From NCBI GenBank assembly GCA_964419225.1, contig CAYQPF010000115.1, positions 1-15,474 on the forward strand: DNA of 15,474 bases. Direction: 5' to 3'. Source of the DNA: CAYQPF01 sp964419225. Lineage in GTDB: Bacteria; Cloacimonadota; Cloacimonadia; Cloacimonadales; CAYQPF01. Positions 7,837 through 13,890 of this stretch are shown here, piece by piece. Position 1 is the stretch's first letter; each line of letters begins with the position of its first letter. Below the pieces are notes generated by a model. It did no database searches. It was not told the origin of the DNA and saw nothing but the letters and a program-made list of their open reading frames with translations. The position numbers and the translations under genes were made by a program.

Positions 7837-8934
7837 TTATTTAAAAATATCATCCAGTAATTTTTCCTTTAAATACTTTAATGCTTGCTTTTGATGTTTG
7901 AGTTTGTGAGTTGTATCATTAAGTTGTTTAAACAAACTTATTATCTTCATTTGTTTTTCTAGTTTGGGAATCCAAAATATTTGATCTGCTAAAGTTTTCC
8001 ACTTGATTGTTGGTGATAAAGATCCTTCTGATATTTGAACAGCTCGATTCATGAATTCATTACTTTGCATAAAAAGAGGCAAAAAATCTTTGCAAATCTT
8101 ATCTTCTTTTGCCCTGAGTATCATACTATGAGCAGAAGCTATCCCATCGAAATGTGAAACTGCTACTTTTCTTTGATAGGCTCTGCGTTTGCCAAAAATG
8201 ATATCACCTTTATATATTTTAAGCTTTGTTCCTATTACATCGCTTGGTTGACCTGTTCTTGATATTTCTAAGCTATCTGGATCTAAATGCTCAAGACCAA
8301 CATATATTGTTAATTCTGTGTCCTTAGGCTCAACTCTTTCCGAAAGGTTTAATGCAAGATCACTGAATTTCAATTTAGTATAATCCTTATCAGTTACATA
8401 ATTTCCTAAGACCTTTTTATTAAACAAATCCTCCTGAAGTTTATTCTTTAAATCTTGTATTTTCTTCTCCTGCATCTCTACTTTCTTCATTGAATCATCT
8501 ATGGATTGAAACAATGAAGAAATTTGTCTTTGCTCTTCAAGAGGTGGTAGTGGGATTTTTATTGAATGTGCAATAGTCCTACTTAGTCCTGGAACTGCAG
8601 TAGCCATGTTTAGTCTCTTCAAATCGTAATAACTTAAAAAAAGCAATAACCAACTTAAACTTTCTTTACAATTGATTTCCTCGACATAATATGTAGTATC
8701 TATTGGATAACATGGTGTTGACGATAAAAATACATTCCCAACAGAACCTTTTCTTCCAATAATTAATGTTGCAGAATTAGTTAAAGGTTTATCATGCCAA
8801 CCAATGATACCTGCAGATCCAAACACAGGTATCAATCCTTCATTTCTATTACTATCAACAAGGTTTTTGCCATATAGAAGTGTACATATACTCCCCAAAG
8901 ATTCGTCCAACCATTCGCCTTTATTCAGTTTCAT
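7837..8934 (-). CDS. hsdS: Type I restriction-modification, specificity subunit
   Basis: HsdS recognises the DNA target for both the methylase and the restriction complex. The 365 residues show two half-subunits. The first target-recognition domain is about residues 8-126, with the G-S-A-G-I-I-G-W motif at 39-46 and G-R-K-G-S-V-G-N at 60-67. It is followed by I-P-L-P-P-L-E-E-Q-R-Q-I (127-138) and a coiled-coil spacer (about 138-172). The second domain spans about 185-322 (G-L-E-H-L-D-P at 213-219, G-K-R-R-A-Y-Q-R-K at 248-256), and a distal conserved helix ends at 365. It is a little shorter than many HsdS proteins. The ATG at 8934 overlaps the hsdM stop as ATGA, indicating coupled translation. 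The DNA sequence recognised, presumably bipartite, cannot be told from this. Confidence 0.93.
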   Translation of the reverse strand: MKLNKGEWLDESLGSICTLLYGKNLVDSNRNEGLIPVFGSAGIIGWHDKPLTNSATLIIGRKGSVGNVFLSSTPCYPIDTTYYVEEINCKESLSWLLLFLSYYDLKRLNMATAVPGLSRTIAHSIKIPLPPLEEQRQISSLFQSIDDSMKKVEMQEKKIQDLKNKLQEDLFNKKVLGNYVTDKDYTKLKFSDLALNLSERVEPKDTELTIYVGLEHLDPDSLEISRTGQPSDVIGTKLKIYKGDIIFGKRRAYQRKVAVSHFDGIASAHSMILRAKEDKICKDFLPLFMQSNEFMNRAVQISEGSLSPTIKWKTLADQIFWIPKLEKQMKIISLFKQLNDTTHKLKHQKQALKYLKEKLLDDIFK

Positions 8935-10406
8935 ACCTCTATTCCTATCTCTCTAAGTTGAGAATATAGCATTTCCAGAGAATGGTTTAATTCGCCTTGA
9001 CCTGTCCTGATTTCGTTTAGCAGATCATCGATGTTGTGTTCATTTGTGTTGGAAATTTGTTTAATATACATTTGTACACTTAGATTACCGTTGTTCTCCA
9101 AGACTTCTTTTATGGTTTTAATATTAACAAAGTTATCTATATCCCTGAAATTCCAATATGCTTCGCTGATTTTTTTAATATGCTGAGGTTCCAACCAAGC
9201 ATTGGATCTTTCTATCCTTAACTCTTCTTTAGCATCGATGAACATGATTTTCCCTTTGCGTTCTTTGGGTTTATTCATACGACATACTAATAAGCAACTT
9301 TCCATACTACTGTTGTAAAATAAATTTTTACCTAATCCAATAACGGCATCAACAAAATCATTTTCAATCATTTTGCGACGAATATCACTTTCGGCATCTC
9401 TGAAAAGTACCCCATGAGGCCAGAGAACAACACAACGTCCTGAGATAGGATTTAGGCTCTTCATTATATGTTGTTGAAAGGCATAATCGGCACATCCTTG
9501 TGGTGGAGTACCCCAAATATTGCGACCAAAAGGATCATTCATCCATTTCTTTTGGTTCCATTTCTTTACACTATAGGGAGGATTCGCCATTATAACATCG
9601 AAAGTTTTTAATTCATCATTTTCAAGTATTTGAGGACTTTCTAAAGTATCACCCTGCACAATCAAAAATTCATCAACATTATGCATGAACATATTAATTC
9701 TGGCTATAGCTGAGGTGATTAGATTTAATTCCTGTCCATAGAGTTTCAAATTACGGTACTCTTTACCTTGATCTTGGAGATGCAAAACTGAGCTTAATAA
9801 AATACCACCACTTCCACAAGTAGGATCATAAATACTCTCTCCAGATTGAGGATTAGTAATTTGGGTCATAAGCTTCACAACAGTACGATTTGTATAAAAT
9901 TCAGCAGCAGTGTGTCCACTGTCATCTGCAAATTTTTTAATTAAGTATTCATACCCTTCACCCATTAAATCATGAGGAACGTTAGTAACACTTAAATTGA
10001 TTTTATTAAAATGCTCAATTAAATCCAAGAGCTTTTCGTCACTTAATCTACGCTTATTTGTCCATTGAGCGTCGCCGAAAACATCATGTAACATTTCAAA
10101 GTTTGCTTTTTCTATCTCAAATAACGCTTTTTGAAGTGCATCTCCAACATCAAAAGTTTTGTTTCTAACATCATCCCAATGACATCCTTTGGGAATTTGA
10201 AAACGATGGTTTTCTGCAAATTCAGCAAAGGATAAATCATCCTCACTTTCTTCCAAAGCATTTTTATATTCTTCATCCCATAAATCACTAATCCGCTTAA
10301 AAAATAGTAAAGGGAATATGTATTGTTTAAAATCAGCAGCATCTATCATTCCTCGTAAAATATTAGCAGCACCCCAAAGGTAATCTTCAAATTCTCTCAA
10401 TTCCAT
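8931..10406 (-). CDS. hsdM: Type I restriction-modification, N6-adenine methyltransferase subunit
   Basis: HsdM methylates adenine in the sequence chosen by HsdS and, with HsdR, forms the restriction complex. At 491 residues it has the typical HsdM length. The N-terminal helical domain (about 1-150) carries the usual start E-F-E-D-Y-L-W-G-A-A and F-K-Q-Y-I-F-P-L-L-F-F-K-R-I. This is followed by A-E-F-Y-T (168-172), the AdoMet-binding motif D-P-T-C-G-S-G-G (194-201) and the catalytic N-P-P-Y (275-278). The ATG at 10406 is preceded by AAGGAAT at reasonable spacing. It is the first gene of a four-gene minus-strand operon (hsdM, hsdS, ATPase-nuclease, hsdR). The 168 bp upstream, shared with the divergent lysozyme gene, should hold the operon promoter, though no strong minus-strand -35/-10 pair is evident. 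No damage is seen. Confidence 0.96.
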   Translation of the reverse strand: MELREFEDYLWGAANILRGMIDAADFKQYIFPLLFFKRISDLWDEEYKNALEESEDDLSFAEFAENHRFQIPKGCHWDDVRNKTFDVGDALQKALFEIEKANFEMLHDVFGDAQWTNKRRLSDEKLLDLIEHFNKINLSVTNVPHDLMGEGYEYLIKKFADDSGHTAAEFYTNRTVVKLMTQITNPQSGESIYDPTCGSGGILLSSVLHLQDQGKEYRNLKLYGQELNLITSAIARINMFMHNVDEFLIVQGDTLESPQILENDELKTFDVIMANPPYSVKKWNQKKWMNDPFGRNIWGTPPQGCADYAFQQHIMKSLNPISGRCVVLWPHGVLFRDAESDIRRKMIENDFVDAVIGLGKNLFYNSSMESCLLVCRMNKPKERKGKIMFIDAKEELRIERSNAWLEPQHIKKISEAYWNFRDIDNFVNIKTIKEVLENNGNLSVQMYIKQISNTNEHNIDDLLNEIRTGQGELNHSLEMLYSQLREIGIEV

Positions 10407-10495
10407 AAGTTCATTCCTTATTTTTCATGTAAATATTTTTTCTATATTCACATCTACAAAAAACCTCTGTATTGGCAAGAGAAAAAAGTTTTTTT

Positions 10496-10505
10496 TTGCA
10501 TGCAA
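10496..10505. promoter_or_regulatory. 10-bp palindrome in the hsdM/lysozyme divergent region
   Basis: TTGCATGCAA is a perfect palindrome in the 168-bp gap between the divergent starts of hsdM (10406) and the lysozyme gene (10575). It follows a run of T residues. It could bind a regulator of the restriction operon, but palindromes of this length also occur by chance. Confidence 0.25.
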
Positions 10506-10535
10506 TAGCAAGCACACTTGTTGAACCATTATTCT

Positions 10536-10541
10536 TATAAT
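10536..10541 (+). promoter_or_regulatory. Candidate -10 box of the lysozyme gene
   Basis: TATAAT lies 33 bases before the ATG at 10575, with an AGGAG ribosome site at 10565-10569 in between. No convincing -35 hexamer sits at the right distance, so this rests on the -10 alone. Confidence 0.3.
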
Positions 10542-10574
10542 TTATTGTCTCTGATCATTGATTTAGGAGTTTAA

Positions 10575-11002
10575 ATGGATCAGACTTTTTTACAAAAAGC
10601 AGAGGCTTTACTAATAAAACACGAAGGACATCGATTAAGACCATACCGCTGTACATCAGGTAAACTGACCATCGGAGTAGGTCGCAATTTTGAAGACTGC
10701 GGGATAACTGAGCAGGAAGCCAAAGAAGTACTTCAAAATGACATTTTACGATGCGAGTTGGAACTTATTAACACATTCCTGATATCTACAAAAACCTCAC
10801 AGAGAACCGCAAACTGGTGCTTCTGGACATGTGTTTCAATCTTGGGATTAAAGGTCTTTTACAGTTTAAAACCACTCTTGGCTTTATCAAATCTGGAGAG
10901 TGCGAAAAAGCAGCAAACCAAATGCTTAAAACCAAATGGGCGAAGCAGATTGGTGTAATAGCAATTGAACTTTCCCAACTGTTTAGTGATAAGTTGGATT
11001 GA
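10575..11002 (+). pseudogene. Phage-type lysozyme (T4-lysozyme family), frameshifted
   Basis: This encodes a phage endolysin of the T4-lysozyme (glycoside hydrolase 24) family, which cuts peptidoglycan at host lysis. The first frame (from ATG 10575) gives K-H-E17-G, then Y-R-C26-T, then L-T32-I-G-V-G-R, matching the family's E, D/C, T catalytic triad, with cysteine in place of the aspartate as in many phage lysozymes. The match continues to about codon 66. The C-terminal half (V-L-L-D-M-C-F-N-L-G, then K-W-A-K-Q) is in another frame that ends in TGA at 11000-11002. The break lies at about 10770-10775; a one-base deletion there (or a two-base insertion) would explain it, and no slippery run is seen. 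If repaired, the protein would be about 142 residues, normal for the family. It has a good AGGAG site. It is the only plus-strand gene with a near-complete body and points to prophage remains. Confidence 0.85.
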
Positions 11003-11012
11003 GTCATTAGTT
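10996..11012 (+). repeat. Right copy of a 17-bp direct repeat flanking the defence cassette
   Basis: GGATTGAGTCATTAGTT overlaps the last codons and stop of the lysozyme gene and matches the copy at 461-477 at 16 of 17 positions, in direct orientation, about 10.5 kb apart. An 11-base core (AGTCATTAGTT) is identical. See the left copy for interpretation. Confidence 0.35.
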
Positions 11013-11221
11013 GGGGAAAAAGTTATTTACGGAGTAGTTTTTCAGAGAGAGTTTTTCGAATGGAGGTTAATATTTTGAGTAATTCTATGTAAAGATATCC
11101 CCCGTCAATTTCAGCTATTTGATAGTGCTTGAGGCAAGAACAAATTACTATTTTCTAATTACAGCATATCCTATAGATCAAAAATATCAAAGAGTAAAAA
11201 TAGAAAGGGAATACATTGCTT

Positions 11222-11252
11222 CAAAAAAAAAGGTACCGCATAACGGCACCTT
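11222..11252 (-). terminator. Rho-independent terminator for the porX-tsaE-fic-GNAT direction
   Basis: On the minus strand AAGGTGCCG, a 5-nt loop and CGGTACCTT form a 9-bp stem with one mismatch, followed by a run of about nine T residues (plus-strand A-run at 11223-11231). It ends transcription coming from the right. It lies about 510 bases past the GNAT stop codon. Confidence 0.65.
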
Positions 11253-11478
11253 GACTCCTTCTACACTTGGCAGATGAATACATACAAATTAATAGAAAAC
11301 AATAAAATGTCAAATTCTATTTTTGAATTGATTCAATCAACCTATTATTATTTATGGCACTACAAAATTGTTTGTGAAATTAGGATAGAGGTTACATAAA
11401 ACAATTGGCAAAATAGGTATAGGTGAATTGCAGGTAAACTTGATATCAGATTTACACACCCCGTCAACTTCGTTGCCA

Positions 11479-11496
11479 CCCCTCTTGATAGAGGGG
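11479..11496. repeat. Palindromic hairpin in an intergenic repeat
   Basis: CCCCTC (11479-11484) and GAGGGG (11491-11496) form a perfect 6-bp GC-rich stem around a 6-nt loop in otherwise AT-rich DNA. The preceding CCGTCAACTTCGTTGCCA adds to the impression of a dispersed intergenic repeat. It has no T-run on either side, so a simple terminator is unlikely. Confidence 0.4.
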
Positions 11497-11652
11497 AATT
11501 AACATGCTGCTATATATTATGTTAGATTACTACAATATACTTTAGCAGTGTTAAAAAAATATAAAAAGAGTAAGTAAGTTAGTACAAGAAGTTTATTAAG
11601 ATAAAGAGAAGTAAAAAATAAAGGATTACTCATTGTCGGTTCACAAGGGATA

Positions 11653-11672
11653 GGAATAAGAATCCTTATTCC
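11653..11672. repeat. 8-bp-arm hairpin
   Basis: GGAATAAG (11653-11660) and CTTATTCC (11665-11672) are perfect reverse complements around a 4-nt loop. It lies downstream of the GNAT remnant in DNA with no gene; no T-run follows. Role unknown. Confidence 0.35.
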
Positions 11673-12199
11673 AAACAGAAGGAGTTGGTCGTGGCATTCA
11701 ATGAAACGCTTTCGGAGTTTATTAGCATCGATAAACATGAACTTTGATGAAGGAGAGAATATATTAATTACTAAATCTGAATTGCAGTAAAAGTCCACAT
11801 TCGTTTTCAAAAGTACTTTCAGTAAATGTGTCTTGAGTATATTTTCTGAGGACTTTTCGCCAGAAGGATAATCCGCTGATATTCTTTTCGTGATCATGAG
11901 TAAAGAGTTCCCATTTACCTTGAAACTGATTGAAAACGAGATTAGCAGCCTGCTCAGCAACTCCTTTTCCTCTGAAAGGTCTGATAACAAAGTATTCATT
12001 GAGAAAGTAGTCAATCCCGGGAGAGCAGTGCGGGGGAGAAGCGACTAAGGCGAAACCGGTTGGGATATCATCAACCTTGATCAGAAAAGGAAACAGAATT
12101 GCTGGTTTGTTCCACCAGACATTTTGAACTCCGTACTGATCTGCCAGAGTAATAAAGTCATGTGTATCTTCATAGATGCCATGTTTATTGGGAAAAGTG

Positions 12200-12204
12200 T
12201 TATA
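12200..12204. repeat. Target-site duplication, left copy (TTATA)
   Basis: TTATA directly abuts the left terminal inverted repeat of the 164-bp element and equals the copy at 12369-12373. Only one copy is needed for an intact GNAT frame. Confidence 0.75.
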
Positions 12205-12368
12205 CCCGAACTGTGCAGTAGAATCTTTACAATCTGGCTGAAGCTAGTGAATTTGAAGGACTTACAATCTCACTCACCATATATTTATTATATAACCTCG
12301 TTCGATTGCAAACCTTCACTCTTCACGATCTTCGACCCAGTTTGCAAACCTCTACTGCACAATCCGGG
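12205..12368. mobile_element. MITE-like insertion in the GNAT gene
   Basis: A 164-bp element with no room for a transposase. The ends are inverted repeats of 18 bp: CCCGAACTGTGCAGTAGA (12205-12222) and, read inward from the other end, CCCGGATTGTGCAGTAGA (12368-12351), with two mismatches. It is flanked by 5-bp direct copies of TTATA (12200-12204, 12369-12373). These are the marks of transposition by a transposase supplied elsewhere. The interior has a 10-bp direct repeat (TTGCAAACCT at 12306-12315 and 12342-12351). A 5-6 bp AT-rich duplication fits some DDE insertion-sequence groups (for example IS1634-like), but the parent family cannot be named from this alone. Confidence 0.8.
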
Positions 12369-12373
12369 TTATA
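12369..12373. repeat. Target-site duplication, right copy (TTATA)
   Basis: Second copy of the 5-bp duplication, abutting the right terminal inverted repeat of the element at 12205-12368. Confidence 0.75.
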
Positions 12374-12446
12374 GTGCTCTGAAAGGTCATGCAGGTACAA
12401 TGGGTAAAGATTCTTGATGATATAGGAATTATCCTGATTTGTTAAT

Positions 12447-13460
12447 TCAATTGTGATGTTCATGATTATATTTAAAGTCCAAACCTTTCTCGGTTAATTT
12501 ATATTTCTGACTTTTACTATTGGGTTTTTCGGGGATGGTCATTTCGATAAATCCGTTTTCTAAGGCAGGGAAAATGTAGTTCTTTCTGAAAGTTGGTTTA
12601 TGGACAAGATTAAGTCTTTGCATCATCTCAGTAGCAGATAACGGTTTTTTATCAAACAAGAATATAAGCTTGATGACTTGGTCGCTGACTTGGTCGCTGA
12701 CTTGGTCGGTTTCATTCAACGCTTGCAGTATGGCATCCAGCATAAATTCGATAAACACAGTTGAATCTGCGTTTTCATCTGCAGTTTGCAGGACTTGATA
12801 ATACTCTGATTGTCTGTTGTAGATAACTGTTTCGACAGGTAAATACAAGAGTAAAGAGTTCCATTTACTGAGAATAAGAGTTTGCCAGTATCTTCCCATT
12901 CTGCCATTTCCATCAGCAAAAGGATGGATAAATTCAAACTCATAGTGAAAAACGGAGCTTAGGATCAAGGGATGCACATCGGAAATTCTCAGCCAGTGTA
13001 ACAGATCTGCCATCAAATTCTTAACCCTGTGGGCAGGTGGGGCAACATGAACAATTTCTGAATTACTCACTATTCCTACATTACCAGAACGATAGACACC
13101 AGATTCCTCAACTAAATCCTGCATAAGCAAACTGTGGGCTTTTAATAAGTCGTTTTCAGAAAATGGATCTAACTTTTCCAGTAATTCATAAGCAGAAAAA
13201 GCATTTTTAACTTCGAGAATTTCCCTTGGATCTCCCAAAACTTTTTTACCATTGATAATGGAAGTAACTTGTTCAAGTGATAAGGTGTTATTTTCAATTG
13301 CCAGTGAGGCCTGTATTGTCCTTAATCTGTTTCGTCTAAGTAAAGGAGTTTGAGATTGTTCATTCTTATATGAAGCTTTTCCCAGCAACTCACTAATTTT
13401 AGAGATCAGATGAATAACTCTATTCGTAATAGTAAATGGTGGAGAATAAAGATCTTCCAT
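12447..13460 (-). CDS. Fic-domain AMP-transferase with winged-helix C-terminus
   Basis: Fic proteins usually transfer AMP from ATP to a hydroxyl of a target protein. This one has 337 residues. The active-site motif H179-P-F-A-D-G-N-G-R-M-G-R190 is intact. An inhibitory-helix motif S52-L-A-I-E56-N57 precedes it, matching (S/T)xxxE(G/N) of class II Fic proteins, in which the glutamate blocks ATP binding until relieved. After a linker with three S-D-Q-V-like repeats (encoded by three 12-bp units at 12675-12710) comes a C-terminal winged helix (about 265-330), as in many stand-alone Fic regulators. The ATG at 13460 follows AAAGGAT; the gene starts 25 bases after tsaE and overlaps the GNAT start by 17 bp. 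Target unknown. A toxin-like or regulatory role is possible, but no antitoxin gene is adjacent. Confidence 0.92.
   Translation of the reverse strand: MEDLYSPPFTITNRVIHLISKISELLGKASYKNEQSQTPLLRRNRLRTIQASLAIENNTLSLEQVTSIINGKKVLGDPREILEVKNAFSAYELLEKLDPFSENDLLKAHSLLMQDLVEESGVYRSGNVGIVSNSEIVHVAPPAHRVKNLMADLLHWLRISDVHPLILSSVFHYEFEFIHPFADGNGRMGRYWQTLILSKWNSLLLYLPVETVIYNRQSEYYQVLQTADENADSTVFIEFMLDAILQALNETDQVSDQVSDQVIKLIFLFDKKPLSATEMMQRLNLVHKPTFRKNYIFPALENGFIEMTIPEKPNSKSQKYKLTEKGLDFKYNHEHHN
12675..12710. repeat. Three 12-bp tandem repeats within the Fic gene
   Basis: GACTTGGTCGCT (12675-12686 and 12687-12698) and GACTTGGTCGGT (12699-12710) follow one another exactly, with one mismatch in the last. 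On the coding strand they give a D-Q-V-S repeat in the linker between the Fic and winged-helix domains. The unit is a multiple of three, so changes in copy number keep the frame. Confidence 0.85.
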
Positions 13461-13485
13461 CCTTAAATCCTTTCGGAAGAATTTA

Positions 13486-13890
13486 TCATTTTATCTCCAG
13501 AACTCTTTCATCTTCTGAGACACGGATGGAGATCCAGGTCGTTTGGGGAGGGAGAATTCTTTCGGCAATTTCAGGCCATTCGATAAAAGTGATACCGGTA
13601 TCGAAGAGTTCATCGACACCGAGTTCGAGGACTTCTTCTTCTGCCTGGAGGCGGTACAGATCGAGGTGATAGATGGGGAAGAGGCCCTGGTAGATATTCA
13701 TCAGGACATAACTGGGGCTGTTTACATATTCTGTGATGCCCAACGCTTTGCAGATCTCCTGGACGAGAAAGGTTTTTCCTGCACCCAGTTCTCCGGACAA
13801 GGCGATGATGTCGCCTTGTCTCAGAGTTGCTGCAAATTCTTGAGCAAATGAAATTGAATCATCAATAGATTTTAGGATAACCTGTTTCAT
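13486..13890 (-). CDS. tsaE: tRNA threonylcarbamoyladenosine biosynthesis ATPase
   Basis: TsaE is the small P-loop ATPase that, with TsaB and TsaD, makes N6-threonylcarbamoyladenosine at position 37 of ANN-decoding tRNAs, an essential process in most bacteria. The 134-residue protein has Walker A G33-E-L-G-A-G-K-T40, S58-P-S-Y, the H-L-D-L-Y-R motif at 75-80 and E104-W. All family landmarks are present and the length is normal. Its ATG at 13890 overlaps the porX stop as ATGA, so translation is likely coupled. A porX-tsaE neighbourhood is common in FCB bacteria. The position next to the accessory fic gene marks the boundary between conserved chromosome and the accessory region. Confidence 0.95.
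   Translation of the reverse strand: MKQVILKSIDDSISFAQEFAATLRQGDIIALSGELGAGKTFLVQEICKALGITEYVNSPSYVLMNIYQGLFPIYHLDLYRLQAEEEVLELGVDELFDTGITFIEWPEIAERILPPQTTWISIRVSEDERVLEIK

Larger units (their letters stand above)
11003..11763. other. Non-coding stretch between the lysozyme and GNAT remnants
   Basis: No convincing gene is found on either strand. It contains a minus-strand terminator (11222-11252), a GC-rich hairpin of dispersed-repeat type (11479-11496) and an 8-bp-arm hairpin (11653-11672). A short plus-strand frame ending TGA near 11750 looks faintly protein-like but has no start and no recognisable family. The sequence is AT-rich and consistent with decayed DNA. Confidence 0.5.
11764..12463 (-). 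pseudogene. GNAT-family acetyltransferase interrupted by a small element
   Basis: GNAT enzymes move an acetyl group from acetyl-CoA to an amine. The coding parts are 12463-12369 and 12199-11764. Joined, they give about 176 residues with the GNAT core: F-L-I-K-V-D-D-I-P-T-G-F-A-L-V, then D-Y-F-L-N-E-Y-F-V-I-R and the acetyl-CoA loop R-G-K-G-V-A, then F-W-R-K-V. This resembles the COG5628-type predicted acetyltransferases. Between the parts lies a 164-bp insert (12205-12368) flanked by TTATA copies; removing it and one copy restores the frame exactly. As it stands, translation from ATG 12463 would stop in the insert (TGA 12325-12323) after 46 residues, and the 3' part has no start codon in frame. 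The ATG overlaps the end of fic by 17 bp, so the two were cotranscribed. Substrate unknown. Confidence 0.85.

Noticed and set aside
10440..10500. Possible terminator or structured RNA in the A/T runs upstream of hsdM
   Set aside because: The pairing is only A-run with T-run and no gene ends toward it; it is better seen as AT-rich promoter DNA.
11517..12014. A 165-codon minus-strand open frame
   Set aside because: It overlaps the GNAT remnant in another frame, has low-complexity hydrophobic C-terminal sequence and no recognisable motif. The GNAT frame, which has clear family motifs, explains this DNA.
12124..12417. A 97-codon plus-strand open frame across the element
   Set aside because: It spans the GNAT gene and the 164-bp insertion on the opposite strand and has no motif; it arises from the insertion.
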